Shown one piece after another: positions 42,218 through 51,771 of a DNA stretch of 64,000 bases (the stretch's first letter is position 1; the number at the start of each line of letters is the position of its first letter). Under the pieces are notes generated by a model. The model did not search any database. It saw nothing but the letters and a program-made list of their open reading frames with translations, and was not told the origin of the DNA. Position numbers and translations under genes: made by a program. The stretch comes from CAZCTO01 sp964501725 (GTDB lineage: Bacteria; Bacillota; Clostridia; Saccharofermentanales; Saccharofermentanaceae), in contig CAZCTO010000005.1 in assembly GCA_964501725.1 (NCBI GenBank), forward strand, positions 77,138 through 141,137, in the 5' to 3' direction.

Positions 42218-44602
42218 CTACATCTGAAGCGACTTGATTTTCCAGATTTCTCCGGCATATTCGGCGATGGTGCGATCGGAGGAGAAGCGGCCGGAGCGGC
42301 AGATGTTGATCCAGCACTTTTTCGCCCAGGCGCGGCGATCGAGGTAATCCGTGTAGACGGTGTCGCGCACTTTTCGGTAGTCGGAAAAATCGCCGAGCAC
42401 ATAGAACACGTCGCCCGGTTGCCAGTTGGAGCCGATCAGAAGGGAGTCATAAATATCACGGAACATGCCTGTTCCCTTATCGTCGAAGGTGCCGTCGATC
42501 AGGCGATCGAGGGCTTTTTTGAGGCCGGGGACGTTCTCGTACTGCCACTTGGGATTATAGTAGCCGCGGGTCGCTTCCATGTTCTCGACCCGGCAACCGA
42601 AAATGTAGATGTTATCGCAGGAGACTTCCTGGGCGATTTCGACGTTCGCGCCGTCCCATGTGCCGAGGGTCACCGCGCCGTTCATCATGAACTTCATGTT
42701 GCCCGTGCCGGACGCTTCGAGGCCGGCGGTGGAAATCTGTTCGGACACGTCCGCGGCGGGGAACATTTTCTCGGCATTGCTGACATTGTAGTTTTCGACA
42801 AAATGCACACGGATTCGATCGCGAACGGCCGGATCGCTGTCGATGAGCTTTGCGATTTCGTTGATGAACTTGATGATTCCCTTGGCGCGGAAGTAGCCCG
42901 GTGCCGCTTTTGCCCCGAAAAACACCGTAACCGGCGGGATCGGAAGTGACGGGTCTTCTTTAATCCGGTCGTAGAGATTGAGCACATAGAGGGCGTTCAT
43001 CAGCTGGCGCTTGTACTCATGGAGACGCTTGATCTGGACGTCGAAGATCGAATCCGGGTCCACGGTAATGCCGTTTTTGCGGTAAATGTGGGCGGCAAGT
43101 TCTTCTTTACAGGAATGCTTGATCTCCAGAAAGCGATCCATGACTTGATCATCGTCCGCATATTTCTCGAGCTCGGCAAGACGCTCGAGATGGGTTACCC
43201 AGGAGTCGTCGCCGAGCAATTCCGTGATGAGTTCCGAAAGCTTCGGGTTACACATACGGAGCCATCTGCGCGGGGTGACGCCGTTGGTCTTATTGGAGAA
43301 TTTTTCCGGATAGATGGCGTACCACTCCCGGAGAGTGTCTCTTTTCAGAATCTCGGTGTGAAGCGCCGCCACACCGTTCACGGACCGTGATCCGTAGATC
43401 GCCAGCCAGGCCATCTGGACCTTGCCGTCGCCGAGCGGCGCGATGCTGTCGATCACATTCGACTTGATCCCTTTTTCGATCATTTCGGAGCGGAACTGCG
43501 CGTTGATTTTCTCGATAATTTCATATATTCTCGGGAAAAGGAACTGGAAAATAGTGATATCCCATTTTTCGAGCGCCTCACCCATGACGGTATGATTCGT
43601 ATACGCAAAGGTCTCGCGGACAATCTTCCATGCCGCATCCCACGCCATGCCGTGCTCGTCGATAAGGATGCGCATCAGTTCCGGAATGCCGATGACCGGA
43701 TGCGTGTCATTGAGCTGAACGGAATTATACCTGGCAAAATCGGACAGATCCTCGCCGCGAACGGACATATAGCGTCGCACAATGTCCTGAAGAGATGCCG
43801 ATACGAAAAAGTACTGCTGCCGAACGCGCAAAACCTTGCCGTCGTATGAAGTATCGTTGGGATAAAGCACACGCCAGATATCGTTGACCCGGTTGCGCTC
43901 GATGACGGCGTCGTCAAAACGCTGCGAGTTAAACAGATTGAAGTCAAACTCCTGGGCAGGCTCGGATCTCCACAGACGCAAGCGGTTCACATTCCCGGTT
44001 CCGTAACCGGTAATCGGCATATCGCAAGGAATCGCCCATACATCAATATCGTTGAAGTGAACCTTCACCTTCTCCTCGACACGCGGGACGACAAAAGGAT
44101 ACGAATGCTCCATCCAACTGTCCGGATGCTCCTTCTGAAAACCGTCCTCAAAGGTCTGCCGGAAAAGCCCGAAGCGATAAAGAATACCGTAGCCGGTCAC
44201 CGGCAGGTTCAGCGTCGCGCATGAATCCAGAAAACAGGCTGCCAGTCGTCCCAGCCCCCCGTTACCGAGCGCCGGGTCCGTCTCCTCCTCTAAAAGCTCA
44301 TTGATATCCACGCCGAAACCAGCCACCGCCTCTTTCGCCGTCTCATAGAGCCCCAAATTCACCAAATTATTAAGAAGCGATCTGCCTTCCAGAAATTCTG
44401 CCGAAAAATAATGCGCCTGCCGCACCGTGTCATAGGTGTCGCGCGTTTTCTCCCAATTGTCCGCCAAAATCCCGACTACACTGCGTGACAGTGCCTGCCA
44501 GTAATCCCGCAGGGTTCCCCGGTCGGCGGCTTTTCCCGCCTCGGACCGAAGATTCTCGGCAATTCTCTCGCGCAGTTCCTCAGATGAAAGTAATGTTCCC
44601 AT
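42218..44602 (-). CDS. glgP: Glycogen/maltodextrin phosphorylase
   Basis: The product is 794 aa from the ATG at 44602, typical of GT35 phosphorylases. It cleaves alpha-1,4-glucan with phosphate to glucose-1-phosphate. Motifs include EDPALGNGGLGRLAACFLDS-type pocket residues (near 100-120), NDTHPVIGIPELMRIL, and the PLP-lysine signature EASGTGNMKFMMNGA near residue 640. A clear Shine-Dalgarno is not seen at this ATG; an upstream TTG start at 44644 cannot be excluded. No other glycogen genes lie nearby, so it seems to be transcribed alone. Confidence 0.97.
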   Translation of the reverse strand: MGTLLSSEELRERIAENLRSEAGKAADRGTLRDYWQALSRSVVGILADNWEKTRDTYDTVRQAHYFSAEFLEGRSLLNNLVNLGLYETAKEAVAGFGVDINELLEEETDPALGNGGLGRLAACFLDSCATLNLPVTGYGILYRFGLFRQTFEDGFQKEHPDSWMEHSYPFVVPRVEEKVKVHFNDIDVWAIPCDMPITGYGTGNVNRLRLWRSEPAQEFDFNLFNSQRFDDAVIERNRVNDIWRVLYPNDTSYDGKVLRVRQQYFFVSASLQDIVRRYMSVRGEDLSDFARYNSVQLNDTHPVIGIPELMRILIDEHGMAWDAAWKIVRETFAYTNHTVMGEALEKWDITIFQFLFPRIYEIIEKINAQFRSEMIEKGIKSNVIDSIAPLGDGKVQMAWLAIYGSRSVNGVAALHTEILKRDTLREWYAIYPEKFSNKTNGVTPRRWLRMCNPKLSELITELLGDDSWVTHLERLAELEKYADDDQVMDRFLEIKHSCKEELAAHIYRKNGITVDPDSIFDVQIKRLHEYKRQLMNALYVLNLYDRIKEDPSLPIPPVTVFFGAKAAPGYFRAKGIIKFINEIAKLIDSDPAVRDRIRVHFVENYNVSNAEKMFPAADVSEQISTAGLEASGTGNMKFMMNGAVTLGTWDGANVEIAQEVSCDNIYIFGCRVENMEATRGYYNPKWQYENVPGLKKALDRLIDGTFDDKGTGMFRDIYDSLLIGSNWQPGDVFYVLGDFSDYRKVRDTVYTDYLDRRAWAKKCWINICRSGRFSSDRTIAEYAGEIWKIKSLQM

Positions 44603-44860
44603 ATTTATCAAAACGGAAGCGCAAATGCCCCCGTATCCTCCCAACGGATATCATTTTATACGTAACTGATTGTAACAGTCCGCCCGCATGGCGGTCAAAT
44701 CAGTATTTTATTAGTAATTGATCTTTTTTATGGGCTGCGAAGCTGAAACACGGCAGATCAAGAGCAGGGTCGGCAGGTTATTGATCACCCCGTATTTGTT
44801 ATCCGGCGATAAAATGTCAGCCCGGTGACTCCGATTTAATCTTTTCTCTAACATTGGGAG

Positions 44861-45196
44861 TTAGGTATGTGAGGGAGGAACTATGGGTTGCCAAAAAATA
44901 AGGAGAAGAATTAACGCAACGACATAATGCAACAGAAGGAAAATAGCAAACACCATCATCATCACCCGGGATTTGCGGGTGTAGAAAAGTAAAAATATCA
45001 ATATGATTACGTACATGATAAATGCGGACGGAGATGCGATAACCCAGTAAATGATGGGAATCAGATACGATAGTGCGGAGAAGAAAAATAAATTCAGCGA
45101 AACTTTTTCTCTTTTAAAAAATACAAATCCACCGACCAAAAGAATTATGCCTGCATACGGTAAACGGAAAATCCACATAATAATTATATCAAGCAT
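44861..45196 (-). CDS. Small four-helix membrane protein of unknown function
   Basis: The product is 111 aa and almost all hydrophobic, with four membrane segments (about 12-27, 35-53, 56-69, 77-100) separated by short charged loops (FKREKVS, YTRKSRV). I do not recognise it. The ATG at 45196 follows AAGGACCGGA. It lies between the phosphorylase gene and the TolB-like lipoprotein gene on the same strand, 45 nt downstream of the latter, so it may be co-transcribed with it. Confidence 0.65.
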   Translation of the reverse strand: MLDIIIMWIFRLPYAGIILLVGGFVFFKREKVSLNLFFFSALSYLIPIIYWVIASPSAFIMYVIILIFLLFYTRKSRVMMMVFAIFLLLHYVVALILLLIFWQPIVPPSHT

Positions 45197-45241
45197 ATTC
45201 CGGTCCTTTCCGCTCTTTTCTGTTGCAAATTGACCTTTCTC

Positions 45242-46339
45242 TTACGCTACGGGTGAATAATCGGGCTGATAGTTCTCGCCGTCGTCAGTCAACCGAGTCG
45301 ACTTCCCGCCGTCAGTATCGACAGTAAATATTTGAAAAGAGTCTCCCTTTTTTGAGACGTATACGATGTGATCTCCGTTCGGCGACAAAGCAACCCGTTG
45401 TTCTCCGTCTACCTCCTCTTCAACATCCGCAATGATCTTTTCACCGTTTCCGTCCACCGTCATGGAGGCAATCGAATACTCCCCCCGTGTGTAGGTACCC
45501 TGTGCAAAGAAAAAGGTTTCTCCGTCGGATGAGAAGAACGGCGTGAAATACGCGAATTTTTTGATCCTGTCCGGATCAGAGATTAGAAGAGGATCACCTC
45601 CATCGGTCGGAATAACATAGACGCCACTCTCTTTGTAAATTACTGTAGCGTCCTGTCTACACTGGAAAATGATGTAATCCCCTTCCGGCGAGTAGTCAAA
45701 AAAGCCTAAAAATCCGCTTTTTACCTCCTCGCCCGTATCATAATCAGTATAAGTAGTATCCAACTCCGCGACTAATTTCTTTTGGGAACTTCCGTTGCTG
45801 TTGATTTCAAAAAGGTCCCAGTTCTGCATCTGATCCATTTTCTCGAGGAATGCAATCCGGGTACCGTCCTTGGAAAGGGCGAATCGAATCGCTACCTCCG
45901 CCTCGACCAAACATTTTTTTCCGGTTCCGTCTATTTCAATTTGATATATACCGTCATCGGTTGCGTAGTATATCTCTTTGCCGCTCGTCGAAAAAACAGG
46001 ATTAGTGCCTTTGATCTTGAGGTCTTTACGCTTTTTACCGTTAATATTCATGATGCTGAGCGGACTAACGCCATACTGATCATAATCGGTGGCAAAAAGG
46101 ATCTTCTGCCCGTCTGGCGAAATGATCGGACAGGCCTCATCCACATTCTTGGTAAAAGTCAGACGCGTCTGATCCGACCCATCCGTGTTCATAATATAAA
46201 TCTCGGGATTCCCGTCCCGGGTCGAAATAAAAACGATTTTGCCGGCAGCACTGATTTTTTTAGAACACCCCGCCAAAGAAGCTGAACAAATCACAATAAA
46301 AAGAACAACACATAATACTCTTCCGACTTGCCGCGACAT
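45242..46339 (-). CDS. TolB-type beta-propeller lipoprotein
   Basis: The product is 365 aa; the ATG at 46339 follows GGGGAGGG. A signal peptide ends at SLAGC (Cys25). The rest consists of WD40-like/PD40 repeats with recurring phrases such as STRDGNPEIYIMNTDGSDQTRLT, FATDYDQYGVSPLSIMNINGK and VYVIPTDGGDPLLIS, as in TolB-like propellers. Such proteins are extracellular scaffolds or sensors; here anchored to the membrane. It is divergent from the LRR lipoprotein gene. A paralog is at 48176-49408. Confidence 0.9.
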   Translation of the reverse strand: MSRQVGRVLCVVLFIVICSASLAGCSKKISAAGKIVFISTRDGNPEIYIMNTDGSDQTRLTFTKNVDEACPIISPDGQKILFATDYDQYGVSPLSIMNINGKKRKDLKIKGTNPVFSTSGKEIYYATDDGIYQIEIDGTGKKCLVEAEVAIRFALSKDGTRIAFLEKMDQMQNWDLFEINSNGSSQKKLVAELDTTYTDYDTGEEVKSGFLGFFDYSPEGDYIIFQCRQDATVIYKESGVYVIPTDGGDPLLISDPDRIKKFAYFTPFFSSDGETFFFAQGTYTRGEYSIASMTVDGNGEKIIADVEEEVDGEQRVALSPNGDHIVYVSKKGDSFQIFTVDTDGGKSTRLTDDGENYQPDYSPVA

Positions 46340-46573
46340 CAGCACGCCCTCCCCAATTATGTAAAATGGCATGTAATCCAATATATCTGATGCTATCCGT
46401 GTATAACGATTTTTATTATATCATGTTCCTGTTTGGCTAACATCAGCGTTTCAGCCGGTCAAGGGGATTTCAACGCAAACCGATACACAACGTTCATTGG
46501 TATTTTATAACTAATTTATAGTACAATTCCGGTAATGAGTGCGCGAAAAAGTGTCGCCGAAAGGATGAATTCG

Positions 46574-48010
46574 ATGGTAAAAAGAGCTTTAGCCCTGCTG
46601 ATTATTTTCTCGCTTCTTCTGACTCTTCCTCTGTCCGGCTGTTTCAGGACTAAATCGCGAATCATTTCCGCGGGAATCTTTTTCAAATGTCCGAATTTGG
46701 AGACTCGAATCCGCAGCATCCTGAAAATATCTTCCGGTGTGATCGAAAAGAAGGACGTGATAGACGTCACTTCTCTTGATCTGAGCGAGGCCTCGATTAC
46801 CGATCTCTCCGGACTTGAATATTTTGAGAGTCTGGAGATCCTGGACTTGACGGATAACGAGGTCAAGGATATCTCTTCTCTGTCCGGCCTAAAGAATCTG
46901 GTGAGTCTGAAGCTGGACAAAAACTCCGTCGAAGATATATCGCCGCTTTCAGAACTCACGAACTTGAAAGGACTCTACCTATTCGGAAATCCGATTCTGG
47001 ATATTTCGCCGCTTGAAAAACTCATCAATCTGGAGGAATTGATCTTGCCCTCTATTCCGAACCTGGACATTTCACCGCTCGCGAATCTCTCCCGCCTTAC
47101 TTCTCTTCTCGCAATAGATTGTGGGATCAGTGATCTGTCACCGCTTACAGAACTCAGAAGTCTTGAAAGCCTCAGCCTTTTTAATAACGATATCAGCGAT
47201 ATATCGCCGCTTACGAATATGACGGGTTTATGGTACTTGGATCTGTCGGAAAAGGAACTTGAGGATATTTCGCCTTTGGCGAACCTTGAGAAATGCACAA
47301 ATCTGATACTCTACAGAAACAGAATCAAAGACATCGCCCCGTTAACCGGACTTACCAAACTTGATTATCTTGTCTTGTCTTATAATGAGATTCGTGACAT
47401 TTCTCCTTTAGCGGATCTCACGGAGCTAACCCAGCTGTTTTTGGAATATAACAAGGTGGAGGATATTTCCGCTCTCGCCTCACTCACCAAAATGACAAGA
47501 TTAATGCTTTACGGGAATCAAATCCGTGACATTTCCGCGCTTTCGGGGCTCAAAAATCTTTGGCGTCTGCTGTTGAACGAAAATTTGATTTCGGACATCA
47601 GTCCTTTATCCGGATTGTTAAGTCTTGAGCAGTTGACGCTGAACGATAATCAAATTGCCGACATATCACCGCTTGGCAGCCTGACAAATATCGTCAATTT
47701 GAATATAGCGACAAACAATATCAGCGACATTTCGCCACTCGCAACCCTTTCCAATCTGGAGCGCGTTGACATGCAGAACAACAGCATCAGCGACGTATCT
47801 CCGCTTAAAGGTCTGACAAATCTGGTCGCAGTGTACCTCGAAAACAATCAGGTCAGCGACATCTCCCCCCTGTCGGGATTGAGTAACCTTGAAGAATTAC
47901 TGCTATCCGATAACCCGGTTAACTCATCCGAAACCCCGGGCGCGATCCATAAATCGGACTTGGACTTTGAGGTCAACGGCACGCCCTTCGAGGTGTGGGT
48001 CACAGAATAA
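46574..48010 (+). CDS. Leucine-rich-repeat (internalin-like/SDS22-like) lipoprotein
   Basis: The product is 478 aa; the ATG at 46574 follows AAAGGATG. A signal peptide ends at LPLSGC (Cys23). From about residue 65 there are seventeen or so tandem 22-residue repeats built on LxxLxLxxNxIxDISPLxxLxN, as in internalins and SDS22 proteins, followed by a short C-terminal cap. This forms a curved solenoid that usually binds another protein. It has no sortase signal or other domain. It is flanked on both sides by TolB-type lipoprotein genes. The partner is unknown. Confidence 0.93.
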   Translation: MVKRALALLIIFSLLLTLPLSGCFRTKSRIISAGIFFKCPNLETRIRSILKISSGVIEKKDVIDVTSLDLSEASITDLSGLEYFESLEILDLTDNEVKDISSLSGLKNLVSLKLDKNSVEDISPLSELTNLKGLYLFGNPILDISPLEKLINLEELILPSIPNLDISPLANLSRLTSLLAIDCGISDLSPLTELRSLESLSLFNNDISDISPLTNMTGLWYLDLSEKELEDISPLANLEKCTNLILYRNRIKDIAPLTGLTKLDYLVLSYNEIRDISPLADLTELTQLFLEYNKVEDISALASLTKMTRLMLYGNQIRDISALSGLKNLWRLLLNENLISDISPLSGLLSLEQLTLNDNQIADISPLGSLTNIVNLNIATNNISDISPLATLSNLERVDMQNNSISDVSPLKGLTNLVAVYLENNQVSDISPLSGLSNLEELLLSDNPVNSSETPGAIHKSDLDFEVNGTPFEVWVTE

Positions 48011-48146
48011 TGCGAAGGGTCCATATATGATAGCGGCCGCAAACCCTCTTTATGCTACGGGCATTTTTCTAAGACCGCTACTCCGGGGAAGAAATAAGCT
48101 CAGTCCGGCCTGTAGACCCGTCAAAGCCTATCGTCAATGACCTGCC

Positions 48147-48172
48147 GTCGCGAAAGACGAGTGTTTTTGATT
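48147..48172 (+). terminator. Weak terminator candidate after the LRR gene
   Basis: CGTC and GACG pair around a short loop and are followed by AGTGTTTTTG, 140 nt past the LRR stop. The stem is short. Confidence 0.35.
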
Positions 48173-48175
48173 ATT

Positions 48176-49408
48176 TTACGATGGCAACAACGGTGAGAAG
48201 ACTGCACGAGTGCTGAAACCATCGCTGTCAACATCTCTTTTCACCAGCTGGGTACGTCCGGTGCCGTCGATATTCATTACAAAAACCTCAGGGAAATCGC
48301 CCACTTGGTCAGGGGAATCGTTCACTTGGTCAGTGAAAACAATCCGTGTGCCGTCCGGTGAAAAGGACGGAAAATAGCGGGTTAATTTAGGTTCCGTAAG
48401 GGCTTTGATATCACTGCCGTCTATGTTCATGATATAGATCGAATCCGTCGCAAACATTATTTTTGTACCATCCGGGGATATGACCGGCACCGGGAAATCA
48501 GGAAATGACACGCTTTCCGTACCGTCCCACAAAATGGACGGCACAGAAAAATCAGACCCGGGTAAGGTTTCAACCAGGCATTGGCCATTTTGTCCGTCAA
48601 TATCAATGACGAAGATCGATAAATTAGTTGCGTAGTATATTTTCTTCCCGTCCGGTGAAAAACAAGGATTAAAGCCGTCCCCGAGTTTCTTTAGATTCGA
48701 TCCGTCAATATCCGCCAGATAAACTGAAAAGGTATCGTCTTCGTGATTCGAGCTGAATGCGATTTGCTTACCATCCGGAGAGATGTCAAAAACTGTGTAA
48801 TCGATATAGAAAAAACCGGGCGAGATGGTTTTGGGATCGGTTCCGTCGACGTTAACGGACATAATATAGGTTAATCCGTCGACATTCTTATGATAGAAAA
48901 CCGTTTTGCTGTCCGGCGAGAAGAATAAATCATTCACCCATACGCCTTCATCCGTTATTTGCTTTAAACCGGTTCCGTCCTGATTAATAACATAAAGTTG
49001 AAGGTTGCTATCACCGCCCAAATCGGACATAAAGGCGACCTTCGTACCATCCGGAGAAATAGCCGGAACGAACTCACTTGCGGATTCAATATCCGTAAAC
49101 ACCTGAAGATCTGTGCCGTCAGCGTTCACTGTGTATAAGCCCATATAACCGTTACCGAGAACGGACTGTTCAACTAGAATTCTGTCGGCAGCAAGCAGTG
49201 CGATCGGTGGTTCCGTCGGCGCCGGCGGCTCCGTAACCGCTTCAGTTTCAACCGGGGTCGGCGTGATATCCGAATCGGTCGACTCCTTAATCACGGCATC
49301 CGCGTTGTCGATCAGTTCTCTGCGCGGCGACTTAAGGCATCCCGACAGAGCAAATACAGTAACAAAGCACGCGATAAGAATTAATACTTTTCGTAGACTC
49401 TTGCTCAT
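48176..49408 (-). CDS. TolB-type beta-propeller lipoprotein, second copy
   Basis: The product is 410 aa; the ATG at 49408 follows GGAGGGG. The signal peptide ends at ALSGC (Cys24). A Pro/Thr/Glu-rich spacer (about 38-72) leads to PD40 repeats with repeated ISPDGTKVAFMSDLGG, FSPDGKKIYYAT and PSFSPDGTRIVFTDQ motifs, i.e. TolB-like propeller blades. It is a paralog of the protein at 45242. The two flank the LRR lipoprotein, suggesting a shared envelope role. It is convergent with the LRR gene. Confidence 0.9.
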   Translation of the reverse strand: MSKSLRKVLILIACFVTVFALSGCLKSPRRELIDNADAVIKESTDSDITPTPVETEAVTEPPAPTEPPIALLAADRILVEQSVLGNGYMGLYTVNADGTDLQVFTDIESASEFVPAISPDGTKVAFMSDLGGDSNLQLYVINQDGTGLKQITDEGVWVNDLFFSPDSKTVFYHKNVDGLTYIMSVNVDGTDPKTISPGFFYIDYTVFDISPDGKQIAFSSNHEDDTFSVYLADIDGSNLKKLGDGFNPCFSPDGKKIYYATNLSIFVIDIDGQNGQCLVETLPGSDFSVPSILWDGTESVSFPDFPVPVISPDGTKIMFATDSIYIMNIDGSDIKALTEPKLTRYFPSFSPDGTRIVFTDQVNDSPDQVGDFPEVFVMNIDGTGRTQLVKRDVDSDGFSTRAVFSPLLPS

Positions 49409-49628
49409 GATGTGCACCCCTCCATGTTATCCCGGTTTTCTTCGTTATTACTACTCTTTATTACCATACTTTCGACATAATGAAAAGCAACGGCACATGC
49501 CTGTATATGAGAGCCGGGCCGGGATATGATTTCCGGTCAATGGCTTTTCGATCAGGATAACTATGATATACTCACATATATATGTCCCTTGAGATGACCT
49601 GAATATCGGTGAAAGTGAGTGCTTTTTC

Positions 49629-50333
49629 ATGATTTGCGATAAATGCGGGTTCAATTTAACAACGAATGTAAAATGCCCGAATTGCGGGTATGACAATGAG
49701 AAGACCGATTACACGCCTGTTAAGGTCGAAAATTTCAGCAGTAATCCTTTTGTGGACATGTCCGATTCCGATTTTACGCCGGAAAATCTATTCATCAAGC
49801 TACCGGAAAATGTACCGTTTCATGCCGTAACCCGTGACCTTTATAAATATGCGGAATTCTCACTCAAAATTGATATCGGCTTCCTGATTGCTTGGGGCAT
49901 TCTTGCATTGGGCTTTCTTTCACCCGATATGCCAAATGATTTTGGGTGGTTTGTCATTCCGCCCATCAGCCTGTTTGCCGTAGATCTGGTTTGCAACCTT
50001 CTCATACGACTCGGTAAAGAATGGATCCTAATCGTATATATTCCCTTCTCTTTTCTCTTTTTCCCGGTGATCGTTATATTCGATCTTTTTGCCAGGCTCA
50101 TCCATAATCAGCTCGACCGCTCCCTACTCTTGGTCCACAATCGTTTTTTTATTAAGGAACTTCGCTATTACCTCACTGCCGGGCAGAATGAGAGAAATCC
50201 TGCCGATACGGCAACGCGTTATATTTCCGGGGATACGTCTTTTATAGTCTCTTCTTCAAGACCGGAATCCGGATCAACACAAAGTTCGCAATCACAAAGC
50301 AACGCGGAACGCAAATCACGGAAAGCAAAATGA
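49629..50333 (+). CDS. Zinc-ribbon membrane protein of unknown function
   Basis: The product is 234 aa. The N-terminus is a zinc ribbon with paired CxxC (C3/C6 and C16/C19: ICDKCG, then KCPNCG). After about 50 residues, hydrophobic segments follow near 80-100, 105-125 and 135-160. The C-terminus is Ser-rich and polar (about 195-234). The layout recalls other Firmicute zinc-ribbon membrane proteins without assigned function. A weak GTGAGTG-type site precedes the ATG. Confidence 0.75.
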   Translation: MICDKCGFNLTTNVKCPNCGYDNEKTDYTPVKVENFSSNPFVDMSDSDFTPENLFIKLPENVPFHAVTRDLYKYAEFSLKIDIGFLIAWGILALGFLSPDMPNDFGWFVIPPISLFAVDLVCNLLIRLGKEWILIVYIPFSFLFFPVIVIFDLFARLIHNQLDRSLLLVHNRFFIKELRYYLTAGQNERNPADTATRYISGDTSFIVSSSRPESGSTQSSQSQSNAERKSRKAK

Positions 50334-50391
50334 ACTTTACGAACGGCATGATTTGCTATAGGCGGATGATGTTTGCTTCGCAGATAATTTC

Positions 50392-51588
50392 TCAGGATGG
50401 ATCGGAGTGTTTTTCGAGACGAACAAGGCTTACGCCGTCCGCTTCCATCTCACCGCAGATGCGGTACCCGAGGTTCCGGTAGAAGTGAATATTATCCTCG
50501 CTGTTTTTGCCGGTAAACAGCTCGTAACGGGTGTGGTGGAAACACTTCTCAATGCCTTCCATCAGCTTCCGGCCGTAGCCCCTGCGCTGGTAATCCGGGT
50601 GTACAAAAAGCCTTCCGATCCAAGTCGCATCCTGCACCTGGCGCGCCCGGACAGAGCCGACGATTCTTTTGTCCTCGACCAGTTTCAGAAGGAAAAGCGG
50701 ACTTCGGGCATTGTAATAGTCCTCCGACAGTTCTTCGGCGGTCTGGATCATCGGAGATATATTGGGATTTCCGGATCGTTCGACTTCCCTTTGGAAGCAA
50801 AGTTTCTGAAGGGAGAGAATCTCGTTGAAATCTTCCGGTCCCGCAAAAACCGGCGCCGGGAAACCGTAGTCGATACCTGCGGCACGAATGGCTTTTTGCG
50901 TATGGGGGCAAACGGTGATGCAAAGCCCGCAGTAACTGACGCCGGGCTTCACGTTCCATGTTCTTTCAATGCAGGCTTTACGGCAGGAAAAGGCGCTGTA
51001 GAAATCTTCGCGCTTGCTTTCGGGCGACCAGTTCGGACCGAGAATCGCCTGTCCGGGACAGTTTCTGAGGCAGACCTCACAATCGCCGCAATGGGACTCG
51101 TTTATCGGTTCCGCACAAGGCAAAGGCGCGTCCGTCAGCACCGCCGTCAGGCGGAGTGCGGATCCGCGCTCCCGGGTAATAAGGAGGGCATTTTTACCGA
51201 TCCATCCCAGACCGGCGCGTGTCGCAACGGTCTTATAGGGAAGAAGTGTCGCGTGATTATTCCGGTCATGCGTCACGTTATTGCGTGACAGCGAAAACGC
51301 CCGGTATCCGGCACTTCGGATTTGCTCTGCGGCCGTATCCGCCAGTTGATCCAGAAGCAGATTCACGCGCTCGCACTCATCGACATACTCCGAAGTGACG
51401 CTAATAGGAAGTCGGTTCACGATCGAGAGATCAAGCGCGACACTGATCGATACCCCGCGCGGCAAGCCGTCGCGTTGCTCTGCGGGAAGTGCGCTGAGGT
51501 CGGCCGGAAGGACACGCCATGCGCCTTTTCGCGTAAGTTCTTTCTGAAGTTGCGCGAAGTCGAAATCCGTGTAAGCGCTTGTTTCCAT
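50392..51588 (-). CDS. Epoxyqueuosine-reductase-like iron-sulfur protein fused to a GNAT domain
   Basis: The product is 398 aa; the ATG at 51588 follows AAAGGAAA. Residues 1-245 resemble the QueG/4Fe-4S double-cluster domain: an RAGLGWIGKNALL motif, then CGDCEVCLRNCP (C167, C170, C173, C177) and CGLCITVCP (C220, C223, C227). The C-terminal 150 residues are a GNAT N-acetyltransferase (VEDKRIVGSVRARQVQDATWIGRLFVHPDYQRRGYGRKLM, with the acetyl-CoA motif QRRGYGRKL). QueG proper reduces epoxyqueuosine in tRNA; here the N-domain seems to lack QueG's cobalamin-part completeness, and the fusion is unusual. The combined function is not known. Confidence 0.85.
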   Translation of the reverse strand: METSAYTDFDFAQLQKELTRKGAWRVLPADLSALPAEQRDGLPRGVSISVALDLSIVNRLPISVTSEYVDECERVNLLLDQLADTAAEQIRSAGYRAFSLSRNNVTHDRNNHATLLPYKTVATRAGLGWIGKNALLITRERGSALRLTAVLTDAPLPCAEPINESHCGDCEVCLRNCPGQAILGPNWSPESKREDFYSAFSCRKACIERTWNVKPGVSYCGLCITVCPHTQKAIRAAGIDYGFPAPVFAGPEDFNEILSLQKLCFQREVERSGNPNISPMIQTAEELSEDYYNARSPLFLLKLVEDKRIVGSVRARQVQDATWIGRLFVHPDYQRRGYGRKLMEGIEKCFHHTRYELFTGKNSEDNIHFYRNLGYRICGEMEADGVSLVRLEKHSDPS

Positions 51589-51771
51589 GTCTATGCTTTC
51601 CTTTCGCATTTCATTATGCTCATATTACGACGATTACCGGCACGATTTCAAGAAATTCGCGGGTAAAACCTACGGAAATAACAACGTTTATTGACGTGCA
51701 TTTTGCCTTCGTGATACCCTATGCAAAACAAACAGCCTTGGAAAAACGTCTTAATCGAAAAGGAACAACAG

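Noticed and set aside
42203..42949. A 248-codon plus-strand gene opposite glycogen phosphorylase
   Set aside because: It is an antisense shadow of glgP; it has no family features and no ribosome binding site.
50407..51288. A 293-codon plus-strand gene opposite the QueG/GNAT fusion
   Set aside because: It lies wholly opposite a well-supported iron-sulfur/GNAT gene and lacks any recognisable domain.
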